A DNA stretch of 64,000 nt from Bacteroidota bacterium (lineage in GTDB: Bacteria > Bacteroidota > Bacteroidia > Sphingobacteriales > Sphingobacteriaceae): the NCBI GenBank assembly GCA_018266915.1, contig JAFDZM010000093.1:1-64000 (forward strand), in the 5' to 3' direction. Both the position numbers and the translations under genes were made by a program. Of the stretch, positions 42,981-51,675 are shown in pieces (position 1 is the stretch's first letter; each line of letters opens with the position of its first letter). The notes beneath the pieces are model-generated. The model saw nothing but the letters and a program-made list of their open reading frames with translations. It did no database searches and was not told where the DNA came from.

Positions 42981-45900
42981 ATGGCATTACAAGAAAAATA
43001 CATTTCTGATACTGAATACCAGCGGTTAAACGCACTTGAGTCTTACAACATTCTGGATACGCTGCCGGAAAAGGAGTATGATGCCATTACACGTCTTGCA
43101 TCTTATATATGCAAGGTCCCGATGTCTCTTATTACCTTTATAGACCTCGACAGGCAATGGTTTAAGTCGAAGGTTGGTATGGATGGTGAAGAAACATTGC
43201 GCTCGGATGCGTTTTGTAATCATACCATTATGGGTAATGATATCCTTGAAATAAAGGATACCTTAAAATCTGATGTTTTCAGAGACAATGTTTATGTACA
43301 AAATGAACCGCATGTCCGCTTCTATGCCGGGGCGCCATTGATTGATCCTAATGGTCATAGATTAGGCTCTCTTTGTGTCGTTGATCAGGTTCCACGCGAG
43401 CTAACTGATGATCAGCGCGATGCTTTGAGGATCCTGGCTTCGGAAGTAATGGCGCAGTTGATTTTGCGCAAAGAAAAACAGCAAGTCGAGGAAAGCCTTA
43501 TTAAACACGAAGAATTTTATAATCTTTTCAATAACTCAGGCGAGGTACATTGTATCACAGATCGTGATTTCAATATCCAGTTAATCAACAATACCGTTTA
43601 CAAAACTTTGGGTTATCAGCCTGAGGAATTGACCGGCAAACCTATCTGGAATTTCTTTTTACAAGAAAGCAAGACCGCATCGCTTGAAGTATTGCGCAAA
43701 GGGATTAAAAGTCAGAAACGATCTTTTGAGATTGAAACCCTTGTAGTTACCAAAAAGGGCAAGATCAGGTGTATGAGCTGGTCGGTTTCTTACAGCCGCG
43801 AGAAATGGTATACCAGCGGCCGTGATATTACCGAGCAAAAAGAAATTGCTGCCCAATTGGAGCAATTATCATTGGTAGCAAGCAAGGTGGACAATGGTGT
43901 GGTGATTAGCAATGCCAAAGATGAAGTGGTTTGGATAAATGACGGGTTTGAAAATATAACCGGCTATTCATTGGAAGATGTTGAATCGAAATTTTTAGGC
44001 GAGGTACTAAAAGGCAAATTGAGCAAGAAAGTAACAAATGAACAAATGGATCGCTTGTTACGCGAAAATCAGCCTTATGAAGTCGATTTTTCTATCAAAC
44101 ATAAAGATGGTCACCCGATGTGGATTTCTGTTATGAAATCCGTGTTGAAGGATGAGCATGGCGAAGTCATCAAACAGATCAGGATTATATCGGATATTAC
44201 CGCAAAAAAGAAGGCTGAGCAGGATTTAGAACTGCTTTCTTTTGCCGCGTCCAAGTCATCCACTGGTATGCTGATACGCGATGCGGAAGGTAATGTGATC
44301 TGGATGAACGAAGCCCTGGAAATTATTTTCGGTTATTCGCTGAAGGAAATGAAAGGCCGGAAGTTTGGAGATATCCTTGTCGGAGCTGAAACGGATATAA
44401 AGGTGTTTGAAAAAGCAGCAAGGTCCCTTGAACAAAATAAGCCCTATACGGTAGAAATGAAAGCCTATCGTAAAGGGGGCATGCCGACATGGGTATACAT
44501 CAATAATAGTCCTTTCTTTAACGAAGCAGGACAGATCGATCACCATGTAGGTGTTGTAGTAGATATAACTGAACGTAAGCTAGCTGAAGAGCGGCTTACC
44601 ATGTTATCATTAGTGGCAAGCAGCACAACAAGTGGTGTCGTGATTAATAACAAACAGGGCATGGTAGAATGGGTGAGCAGCGCTTTTGAAAACATAACCG
44701 GGTATACGTTGGAAGATTTGCAGAACAAACATTTAGGTGATGTATTGAAAGGTGAGTTGACCGACGTTGCTGTAATTGAACAGGCACGCCAGCTTTCAAA
44801 ACAAAAGAAATCATTCGAGGTTGATCTGCAGGTTTACCGTAAAGATGGCAAACCGCTATGGATATCGGTGATCAACTCTGTTATATTGAATGATAAAAAC
44901 GAAGTTGAAAAGTACATCGAGGTTATCATCGACATAACTGATAAAAAGCAAGCTGAGTTCCAGCTCATTGATGCCAAGGAAGAGGCACAGCAGTTAAGCA
45001 AGGCAAAGGATATGTTTATTTCGGTGTTAAGTCACGAAATCCGTACGCCGCTGAATGCCGTAATTGGTATGTCGCGCTTACTTCAGGAAGAAAATCACCT
45101 GGAAGAACAGAATGAAAACCTGAGCGTTCTCAAGTTCTCAGCGGAAAACCTGATGAACCTGATCAATGATGTGCTCGACTTTACCAAGATAGAAACAGGC
45201 AATATTGAACTTGAGTCGGCTGAGGTTAATTTACGTGAACTGATAGATGGTATCACCAAATCGATGCAGTTCAGGGTGAATGATAAAAATATTTATCTGA
45301 AAGGTAACGTTGATGAAGCGGTGCCAGATATAGTGATGGGCGACCGGACAAGAATATGCCAGATTTTGTTGAATCTTGCCGGGAATTCTGTTAAATTTAC
45401 CGAAGAAGGTGGCATCACCATCGACCTTAAGGTAATTGAACAGACCCAGAACAATGTTACTATAAGGTTTGCCGTTAATGATACCGGTATAGGTATCGCT
45501 GCGGACAAAATTGACACAATTTTCGAATCGTTTAAGCAAGCCGAAGCAGATACAACACGTAAATATGGCGGAACCGGTTTAGGTTTGGCAATTACCAAGA
45601 AGCTGGTTGAAATTCACGGATCAAGGATCAATGTGGATAGCACACCGGGCAAAGGTTCGAGCTTTTGGTTTACGGTGAGGTTTAATAAAGGACAAATACA
45701 AGGTAATACAGATATTAATAATAGTACAGTGGAAACAGAATTACAACTAAATATTTTGGTTGTTGACGACAACCAGATTAACAGGTTACTGATCAATAAA
45801 GTGATCACCAAGTGGGGCGCGACAGTTGATTTTGCTGAGAATGGCCTGGAAGCAGTAGCTAAAATTGAAGGCAAAGCTGACTATGATGTAGTGTTGATGG

Positions 45901-46121
45901 ATATTCACATGCCGGTAATGGGTGGTCTGGAAGCTACCGAGATCATCAGATCGAAAAGCGAAACTTACTTCCAGCAATTGCCAATCATAGCGCTCACTGC
46001 ATCTATGCTAACCAGCGAAGTGAACGAAATCACCCGCGCAGGAATGAACGACTACATCCTGAAACCATTTGATCCTAAAGGTTTATACGATAAACTGGCA
46101 AGGTATCAGAAGGTTAGTTAA
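42981..46121 (+). CDS. Hybrid sensor histidine kinase with GAF, four PAS and receiver domains
   Basis: 1046-residue sensor kinase without obvious membrane segments, so probably cytosolic. Order of domains: GAF (about 20-170, RLASYICKVPMSLITFIDLD); four PAS domains (about 180-290, 295-415, 420-540, 545-665); HisKA with the phospho-accepting His near 685 in VLSHEIRTPLNAVIGMSRLL; HATPase with VNDTGIGIAADKIDTIFESF and KYGGTGLGLAITKKL; and a receiver with the phospho-Asp near 973 in YDVVLMDIHMPVMGGLEATE. PAS 2-4 share the frame LSLVAS...GVVI followed by W.N..FE.ITGYSLE and arose by internal duplication. No partner regulator is adjacent. The signal sensed is unknown. Confidence 0.93.
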   Translation: MALQEKYISDTEYQRLNALESYNILDTLPEKEYDAITRLASYICKVPMSLITFIDLDRQWFKSKVGMDGEETLRSDAFCNHTIMGNDILEIKDTLKSDVFRDNVYVQNEPHVRFYAGAPLIDPNGHRLGSLCVVDQVPRELTDDQRDALRILASEVMAQLILRKEKQQVEESLIKHEEFYNLFNNSGEVHCITDRDFNIQLINNTVYKTLGYQPEELTGKPIWNFFLQESKTASLEVLRKGIKSQKRSFEIETLVVTKKGKIRCMSWSVSYSREKWYTSGRDITEQKEIAAQLEQLSLVASKVDNGVVISNAKDEVVWINDGFENITGYSLEDVESKFLGEVLKGKLSKKVTNEQMDRLLRENQPYEVDFSIKHKDGHPMWISVMKSVLKDEHGEVIKQIRIISDITAKKKAEQDLELLSFAASKSSTGMLIRDAEGNVIWMNEALEIIFGYSLKEMKGRKFGDILVGAETDIKVFEKAARSLEQNKPYTVEMKAYRKGGMPTWVYINNSPFFNEAGQIDHHVGVVVDITERKLAEERLTMLSLVASSTTSGVVINNKQGMVEWVSSAFENITGYTLEDLQNKHLGDVLKGELTDVAVIEQARQLSKQKKSFEVDLQVYRKDGKPLWISVINSVILNDKNEVEKYIEVIIDITDKKQAEFQLIDAKEEAQQLSKAKDMFISVLSHEIRTPLNAVIGMSRLLQEENHLEEQNENLSVLKFSAENLMNLINDVLDFTKIETGNIELESAEVNLRELIDGITKSMQFRVNDKNIYLKGNVDEAVPDIVMGDRTRICQILLNLAGNSVKFTEEGGITIDLKVIEQTQNNVTIRFAVNDTGIGIAADKIDTIFESFKQAEADTTRKYGGTGLGLAITKKLVEIHGSRINVDSTPGKGSSFWFTVRFNKGQIQGNTDINNSTVETELQLNILVVDDNQINRLLINKVITKWGATVDFAENGLEAVAKIEGKADYDVVLMDIHMPVMGGLEATEIIRSKSETYFQQLPIIALTASMLTSEVNEITRAGMNDYILKPFDPKGLYDKLARYQKVS

Positions 46122-46215
46122 TTGGTGATTAGTTGATTAGAGATTAGTTAACCGGTTATCAGTTAACTGGTGATTAGGTAATAATCAACGTAATCATCGA
46201 ATTATTGAAATCAAC
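46119..46215. repeat. Word-repeat element, GATTAG/GTTAACC family
   Basis: The TAA of the kinase gene runs into TTGGTGATTAGTTGATTAGA, GATTAGTTAACCGGTTATCAG, TTAACTGGTGATTAG, then AATCAACGTAATCATCGAAT, TATTGAAATCAACGGTC next to the stop of the convergent comF-like gene (46219). The core GTTAACCGGTTATCAGTTAAC holds two inverted GTTAAC words. Confidence 0.7.
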
Positions 46216-46218
46216 GGT

Positions 46219-46917
46219 CTACTCGGCGCAGGCTATTGTAGCGATACTTAGTTTTGATCCTTCTGCCTTTAATAATTCGGTGCCGCAGGCTTCTAATGTT
46301 GAGCCTGTGGTCACGACGTCATCTACCAGCAAAATATGCTTATTTCTTAATGCTTCGGGGTTGATAAGGGAGAACACCTCCTGCATATTCTCGAACCTCG
46401 AAAAGCGCGAACGATGTGTTTGGGTTTCAGTAGCTCTAAGTCGCACAAGATTATTTTCATCAATAGGAATTCCCATCTTTTCAGACAAGCCTTCGGCAAA
46501 ACACATACTTTGATTATAACCTCTTTTCCTCAGCCTGCTTTTATGCAGCGGAACGGGTATGATCACCTCCACGGTTTTAAAGACAGGACTTTTCAATAAT
46601 TGCTCTCCGGCAATATTGCCCAATAAGTTGCCGATCTTCTGCACACCCTTATACTTGAAATTATGCATCAGGTGTTGAATTTTACCGCCTTTTGCAAAGT
46701 AGCACATAGCATAAGCGCCTTCCAGGTTAATCTTTCCCCAAAATTGCTGTGCAACCATGTTATCAGGTTTCAGGTGAAAATCGGTAAAGGGAAGATTGTA
46801 ACGGCAATCCAGGCAAAGTAAATCTTCGCCTGCTACAAGACTTTCGCCGCAGGCCTGGCAAAGTTCAGGGAAAAACAGGGATACAAAATCGGCCCAATAG
46901 CCGGTCTGCAATTTCAT
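46219..46917 (-). CDS. ComF family phosphoribosyltransferase-like protein
   Basis: 232-residue ComF/GntX family protein, linked to DNA uptake or purine-type PRTase chemistry. Two CxxC-type pairs for zinc occur in FPELCQACGESLVAGEDLLC LDC near the N-terminus. The PRPP loop ILLVDDVVTTGSTLEACGTE lies near residue 195. VIIPVPLHKSRLRKRGYNQS is the ComF hallmark. It is 27 bases downstream of rlmN on the same strand, so the two are probably cotranscribed. Confidence 0.92.
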   Translation of the reverse strand: MKLQTGYWADFVSLFFPELCQACGESLVAGEDLLCLDCRYNLPFTDFHLKPDNMVAQQFWGKINLEGAYAMCYFAKGGKIQHLMHNFKYKGVQKIGNLLGNIAGEQLLKSPVFKTVEVIIPVPLHKSRLRKRGYNQSMCFAEGLSEKMGIPIDENNLVRLRATETQTHRSRFSRFENMQEVFSLINPEALRNKHILLVDDVVTTGSTLEACGTELLKAEGSKLSIATIACAE

Positions 46918-46944
46918 GCCATCAATTTAGCAGAAATCCGCCGA

Positions 46945-48006
46945 TCAGGAAACTTTTGCCTTTTCTTTTATAGCAAGCTGTCCGCAGGCGGCATCAATGT
47001 CCTTACCACGGCTGCGACGGACGTTGGTTATAATACCCTGCCCACGCAAATAACCAGCAAATGCTTCGATCTTATCTTCTCCGGCATTCAGATAATTAGC
47101 AAATGAGATAGGGTTGTATTCAATAATGTTAACCTTGCATGGAACATGCTTGCAGAACTTAGCTAACTCAGCAGCATCCTGCAATTCATCATTAAAATCA
47201 TTAAAAACAATGTATTCGTAGGTGACAGGGTTTTTAGTTTTAGCAAAATAGTATTTCAAAGCGTCTGCCAGGGCCTTTAATGAGTTTTGCTCATTGATCG
47301 GCATGATTGTGTTTCGCTTTTCATCATTAGCGGCGTGTAAGGATAATGCGAGATTAAACTTCACCTGGTCGTCACCCAATTTTTTGATCATTTTGGCGAT
47401 GCCCGCTGTGGATACAGTGATCCTTTTAGGCGACATATTCAGGCCATCCTCAGCCGTAATGCGCTCCACCGATTTCATTACATTGGCATAGTTGAGCAAT
47501 GGTTCGCCCATGCCCATATATACAATGTTGGTTAACGGCAAGCCATAATTTTCTTTGGCCTGCTTGTCAATTAACACTATCTGGTCGTAAATTTCGTCTG
47601 GGTTAAGATTGCGTTTGCGTTCCATATAGCCCGTTGCACAAAATTTACAGGTTAAACTACAGCCAACTTGCGACGAAACACAGGCTGTCATACGTTCTGG
47701 CGCCGGAATAAGTACTCCTTCAATTAAATGATTATCATATAAAATAAAAGAATTTTTTATAGTTTTATCGGCGCTAAACTGTGAGTTGTTAATTTTTACT
47801 TTATTGATTATAAAATTTTCATCCAGTTTTTGCCTGAGTTCTTTTGAAATATTGCTCATTTCGTCAAAAGAAATGCATGATTTTTTCCACAACCACTCAT
47901 AAACTTGCTTGGCCCTGAAACTTTTTTCTCCCATTTGAGTAAAATGTTCGTATAAAGCCTCGATGCTCAGGCTGCGGATATCAATTTTATTCCCGGTACT
48001 TTTCAC
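46945..48006 (-). CDS. rlmN: 23S rRNA (adenine(2503)-C(2))-methyltransferase RlmN
   Basis: Radical SAM enzyme methylating A2503 of 23S rRNA and A37 of some tRNAs. The radical SAM cluster motif CSLTCKFC is at about residues 115-122, the second catalytic cysteine is at about 341 in DIDAACGQLA, and the N-terminal FRAKQVYEWLW block is typical. 353 residues is normal. The start is GTG (48006), as the only initiation codon near the family start. A perfect -7 box TACCTTTG lies four bases upstream (CACC, then GTG), which predicts a leaderless GTG mRNA. Confidence 0.96.
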   Translation of the reverse strand: MKSTGNKIDIRSLSIEALYEHFTQMGEKSFRAKQVYEWLWKKSCISFDEMSNISKELRQKLDENFIINKVKINNSQFSADKTIKNSFILYDNHLIEGVLIPAPERMTACVSSQVGCSLTCKFCATGYMERKRNLNPDEIYDQIVLIDKQAKENYGLPLTNIVYMGMGEPLLNYANVMKSVERITAEDGLNMSPKRITVSTAGIAKMIKKLGDDQVKFNLALSLHAANDEKRNTIMPINEQNSLKALADALKYYFAKTKNPVTYEYIVFNDFNDELQDAAELAKFCKHVPCKVNIIEYNPISFANYLNAGEDKIEAFAGYLRGQGIITNVRRSRGKDIDAACGQLAIKEKAKVS

Positions 48007-48010
48007 GGTG

Positions 48011-48018
48011 CAAAGGTA
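48011..48018 (-). promoter_or_regulatory. -7 box four bases before rlmN
   Basis: On the minus strand TACCTTTG matches TAnnTTTG exactly; CACC and the GTG start follow. Identical spacing to purQ. Confidence 0.6.
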
Positions 48019-48177
48019 CGGAAATAAAAAAGGTCTGCCTTTTGTATGAACATTCTTTTATAATCTTTTGATCAGAACAATAAGCAGTTAACTATTGTAT
48101 CTGATAAAAGAGAGGTGGTCGGGGCGCGAATGTTTGGAAGGAAAGCGTTTTGAGCAATAGGTTTAATTTAATTTTTA

Positions 48178-49350
48178 ATGAAAAGTTTTAGAGCCGATTA
48201 CGTTTTTCCAGTTTATGCCGATCCGATTAAAAATGGTGTGGTCACCATTGATGACCACGGGCGGATCATTTCTGTATCCGACATACCCCCTCCAAATGTT
48301 AAACTCAACGAAGTTGAACATCTGAAAGGAGCTCTTTGTCCGGGGTTCATCAATACGCACTGCCACCTCGAGTTATCCCATCTGAAGGACAAGCTATCGC
48401 AAGGAAAAGGGCTTATCAATTTCATTAAAGAAATACAATCTCTCCGGAACGCAGATAACGCCAACATATTAAAGGCTGCAGAAAAGGCCGATAAAGACAT
48501 GTATGAAAATGGCATTGTGGCCGTTGGCGACATCTCCAACAGCAATATCAGCGTTGACATAAAAGCCAAGAGCAATATTTACTATCATACTTTTGTCGAG
48601 GCCTTCAGCTTTATGCCTGACAAGGCTGAAAGCACTTTTGATAAAGCAATTTCGCTGTTAGGAGAATTCAAAAATCAATCCGCCTCTATTACACCGCATG
48701 CGCCATACTCAGTGTCAAAAGAATTGTTCAGGCTAATAAAAAAATACAGCGATACCCACCCTAATTTGCTCAGCATCCACAACCAGGAGACGGAAGAAGA
48801 AAACAAATTCTACCGCTACCGTTTAGGCGGATTTTTAGATCTGTACGATCATTTCGGGATGGATATTAGCTACTTTAAATCACAGGCACGTAACTCTCTG
48901 CAATCTATACTACCGTTGCTGAGCAGTAAACAGGATATTTTGTTTGTTCACAATACTTATACAAACTTAAAAGATATTTACTTCATAAAACGCTTCGACC
49001 GCAAAGTGCATTTCTGTTTTTGTCCCGGAGCTAACCAATATATCGAAAACAGGTTGCCTAAAATTGATCTTTTTGTTGACCAGGGATTCAATATCACTTT
49101 GGGTACTGATAGCCTGGCATCAAACACCAAACTTTCCATTCTGCACGAGATGCATCTGATACAGGAAAAATTCCCGGTTATTAGTTTGCAAAAACTCATT
49201 GAATGGGGTACCATCAACGGCGCCCGTTACCTGGGTATATCTGATGAAAAAGGGACCCTTGAGGCAGGCAAAACGCCAGGCCTGAACCTCATCACTGGTT
49301 TGGACGGACTAAAAATTACTGCCGATAGTAAGGTGAAGAGACTTGGTTGA
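48178..49350 (+). CDS. Amidohydrolase family protein (deaminase-like)
   Basis: 390-residue metal-dependent hydrolase of the ATZ/TRZ/cytosine-deaminase group. The metal ligands are visible: HxH in FINTHCHLELSH (residues 58-62), His in ITPHAPYSVSKE near 173, His in LFVHNTYTNL, and Asp in ITLGTDSLASNTKLS near 309. The beta-sandwich segment at the N-terminus (VVTIDDHGRIISVSD) and the C-terminal half (DEKGTLEAGKTPGLNLI) are usual. The substrate is unknown; it resembles aminodeoxyfutalosine-type deaminases but no futalosine pathway gene is nearby. The final LG-TGA is part of a repeat word. Confidence 0.8.
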   Translation: MKSFRADYVFPVYADPIKNGVVTIDDHGRIISVSDIPPPNVKLNEVEHLKGALCPGFINTHCHLELSHLKDKLSQGKGLINFIKEIQSLRNADNANILKAAEKADKDMYENGIVAVGDISNSNISVDIKAKSNIYYHTFVEAFSFMPDKAESTFDKAISLLGEFKNQSASITPHAPYSVSKELFRLIKKYSDTHPNLLSIHNQETEEENKFYRYRLGGFLDLYDHFGMDISYFKSQARNSLQSILPLLSSKQDILFVHNTYTNLKDIYFIKRFDRKVHFCFCPGANQYIENRLPKIDLFVDQGFNITLGTDSLASNTKLSILHEMHLIQEKFPVISLQKLIEWGTINGARYLGISDEKGTLEAGKTPGLNLITGLDGLKITADSKVKRLG

Positions 49351-49452
49351 AAAGTTGTAAGGTTGAAAAGTTGGAATGTTAATTCATAAAGCTTAATCGT
49401 ATTGGATAAGACCCTAACTTTGCAACTTTCAAACTTTTCAACGTTACAACTT
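49346..49452. repeat. Word-repeat inverted element, GTTGAAAAG family, copy 2
   Basis: The left arm (49346-49380) holds GTTGAAAAGTTGTAAGGTTG, AAAAGTTGGAATGTT and includes the TGA of the amidohydrolase gene. The right arm (49421-49452) reads tgcaactttcaaacttttca, acgttacaactt and lies in the leader of the acylphosphatase gene. Between them is a perfect -7 box (49415-49422). The 27 bases 49346-49372 match 22316-22342 exactly. Confidence 0.85.
49415..49422 (+). promoter_or_regulatory. -7 box of the acylphosphatase gene, between repeat arms
   Basis: TAACTTTG matches TAnnTTTG exactly and lies 32 bases before the ATG at 49455. The repeat's right arm forms most of the mRNA leader. Confidence 0.55.
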
Positions 49453-49454
49453 CA

Positions 49455-49736
49455 ATGATCCACCTCGATATCATAGTAAAAGGCAAAGTGCAGGGCGTAT
49501 TCTACAGGGCATCTACAAAAGCGGTGGCCGACCAGCTGGGCATAAAAGGATTTGTAAGCAATCAAGACAACGGAGATGTTGCAATAGCTGCTGAAGGTGA
49601 TAAAATGATTATGGATATGTTTCTGGATTGGTGCAAGGAGGGGCCCGAAAATGCAGAAGTAACTTCGTTAGAGAGCCATGAAGGGGAATTGAAAAACTAT
49701 CGTAATTTTGAGGTTGTAAAAAAGCGGCTGTTTTAA
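49455..49736 (+). CDS. acyP: Acylphosphatase
   Basis: 93-residue enzyme that hydrolyses acyl phosphates. The hallmark VKGKVQGVFYRASTKAVADQ carries the catalytic Arg, and LGIKGFVSNQDNGDVAIAAEG carries the catalytic Asn. The fold length is normal. It is followed 19 bases later by the flippase gene with a TTG start. Confidence 0.93.
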   Translation: MIHLDIIVKGKVQGVFYRASTKAVADQLGIKGFVSNQDNGDVAIAAEGDKMIMDMFLDWCKEGPENAEVTSLESHEGELKNYRNFEVVKKRLF

Positions 49737-49755
49737 GCCCTGAAAAAAATTATCA

Positions 49756-51243
49756 TTGTCAACAGCTAAAAAATTCGCGGGCCAAACGGCTATATACGGC
49801 TTTAGTACAATCGTTCAGCGATTGTTGAGCTCGCTGCTCACCCCACTTTATACTACAGCTTATCTACCATCAGTTTACAGTATTTTCAGTACCATGTTCA
49901 GCTATGCGTCCATCCTGAATGCAGTGTTGTCATTTGGAATGGAGACTACTTTTTTCAGATACCTGAATAAGGATGACGCCAACAAAAAGCAGGTATACAA
50001 TAATGGTTTCTGGGTGGTGTTTATGATGTCGCTGGCTTTTCTTTTGCTCACATTCCCCTTCTCACACACCATCGCCGGATTTATCAAAATAGGGAAAGAC
50101 ACGCCGCAGGAACAGTTCGAACTCTACATCAAATACTTTATCGGCATCCTGGTGCTTGATGCCTGGTGCGTTATCCCATTCGCCAAACTGCGTGCCGATG
50201 GCAGACCTATACGCTATGGTGTGGTTAAGCTGGTAAATATCATTGTAATGGTGGCGCTTAACCTGTTTTTCATATTTGCTGTGCCGTATATGATCAAGCA
50301 TCATTCGGCAGGTTCAGAATGGTTTAAGCAATGGTATGTACAAGGCTGGATAGGCTATGTGTTCCTGTCAAACCTGGTAGCAAGTTTTATCACCTTTTTG
50401 ATGCTGCTGCCCGAGTTGCTTCAAATACAGATTAAATTCGATGGTGCAATGTTTAAAGGCATGCTGATATACAGCTGGCCCATTCTGATCGCTAACCTGT
50501 CATATATCATTAACGAAAACCTCGATAAGTTGCTTTTAGGTAAACTATTAGACCCTGGTATCAGTGAGCATGAGGTAGGCGTGTATTCCGGTTGCGCCAA
50601 GATATCCATCTTCCTGAGCATATTTATACAAGCATTCAGGCTGGGTGCAGAACCATTCTTCTTCAATCATGCCAAAAACAAAAACTCCGGGCAAACCTAC
50701 GCCCGCATCATGAACTTTTTTGTGATAACAGTTTGTATCACATTCGTGGCGGTTACTGCCAATATCCAGATATTGAAATATTACGTTAATAATCGTTCCT
50801 ACTGGGTTGGGCTCGATGTAGTGCCTCCACTGCTGTTTGGTTATGTAAGCCTGGGTATTTATATGAATCTTTCGGTATGGTATAAACTGTCCGATCAAAC
50901 CAAGTATGGGCTCTATATTTCAGGCATCGGCGCTATTCTTACCATCGTGTTGAATGTACTGTTCATCCCGAAATACAGCTATATGGCATCGGCATGGGTA
51001 TCGCTGATTGCCTATACCGTCATGATGATTTTATCGTACATCTGGGGGCAAAAAAACTACCCGATTCCGTACAATGTAAAAAAGAACATGGCTTATATAA
51101 TTTCCTCAATTTTAATCGTTTTTCTTTCGTTCTATATTTTTAAGAGGAATATATTTGCAGGAGACGCCCTATTATTATTATACGCCCTTGCGGCGTTTTA
51201 TTTTGAACGCAAGGATTTAAAAGCCATATTCAGCAAGCGATGA
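49756..51243 (+). CDS. Oligosaccharide flippase / lipopolysaccharide biosynthesis membrane protein
   Basis: 495-residue polytopic membrane protein of the MATE/MVF superfamily with about 14 helices, starting STAKKFAGQTAIYGFSTIVQ RLLSSLLTPLYT, which is a common flippase N-terminus. The sequence LADAWC-like acidic patches and the loop DKLLLGKLLDPGISEHEVGV are typical of the group. The start is a TTG at 49756; no ATG precedes the first helix and the ORF opens just downstream of acyP. The stop overlaps the dut ATG (ATGA). It leads a run conserved in Bacteroidota: flippase-dut-TPR-DUF4292-EnvC-like. Substrate unknown. Confidence 0.88.
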   Translation: MSTAKKFAGQTAIYGFSTIVQRLLSSLLTPLYTTAYLPSVYSIFSTMFSYASILNAVLSFGMETTFFRYLNKDDANKKQVYNNGFWVVFMMSLAFLLLTFPFSHTIAGFIKIGKDTPQEQFELYIKYFIGILVLDAWCVIPFAKLRADGRPIRYGVVKLVNIIVMVALNLFFIFAVPYMIKHHSAGSEWFKQWYVQGWIGYVFLSNLVASFITFLMLLPELLQIQIKFDGAMFKGMLIYSWPILIANLSYIINENLDKLLLGKLLDPGISEHEVGVYSGCAKISIFLSIFIQAFRLGAEPFFFNHAKNKNSGQTYARIMNFFVITVCITFVAVTANIQILKYYVNNRSYWVGLDVVPPLLFGYVSLGIYMNLSVWYKLSDQTKYGLYISGIGAILTIVLNVLFIPKYSYMASAWVSLIAYTVMMILSYIWGQKNYPIPYNVKKNMAYIISSILIVFLSFYIFKRNIFAGDALLLLYALAAFYFERKDLKAIFSKR

Positions 51244-51674
51244 ACATTAGGATAATCAACAGGTCAAAAAACACTTTGCCTGCTTACGAAACTATACATT
51301 CAGCGGGAATGGACCTGCGTGCCGACCTGGAAAGTGCGGTACTGCTTAACCCGATGGAGCGCAAGCTGATCCCGACAGGATTGCATATTGAATTGCCAGA
51401 AGGATATGAGGCGCAGATCAGGCCGCGCAGCGGATTAGCCTATAAACACGGCATCAGCATAGTTAATTCTCCGGGTACGATTGATGCAGATTATCGTGGT
51501 GAAATAAAAGTATTGCTGATTAATTTATCAACTGAGCCTTTCGAAATCAATTCAGGCGACAGAATAGCGCAAATGATCGTGTCAAAACATGAGAAGGTAG
51601 AATGGCAGCAGGTAGAAATATTGAACGAAACAACACGCGGTGCCGGCGGTTACGGACATACAGGAGTAGGATAA
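51240..51674 (+). CDS. dut: dUTP diphosphatase
   Basis: Homotrimeric dUTPase, hydrolysing dUTP to dUMP and pyrophosphate. The five motifs are visible: SAGMDLRADLE, RPRSGLAYKHGISIVNSPGT, IDADYRGEIKVLLINLS, FEINSGDRIAQMIV, and TRGAGGYGHTGVG at the C-terminus (the usual form is RGxGGFGSTG; here Phe is replaced by Tyr and Ser by His). 144 residues is normal. It overlaps the flippase stop by four bases and is one base from the TPR gene. Confidence 0.95.
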   Translation: MNIRIINRSKNTLPAYETIHSAGMDLRADLESAVLLNPMERKLIPTGLHIELPEGYEAQIRPRSGLAYKHGISIVNSPGTIDADYRGEIKVLLINLSTEPFEINSGDRIAQMIVSKHEKVEWQQVEILNETTRGAGGYGHTGVG

Positions 51675-51675
51675 G

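Noticed and set aside
46205..46513. Plus-strand frame antisense to the comF-like gene
   Set aside because: Shadow of a gene with clear ComF motifs on the other strand.
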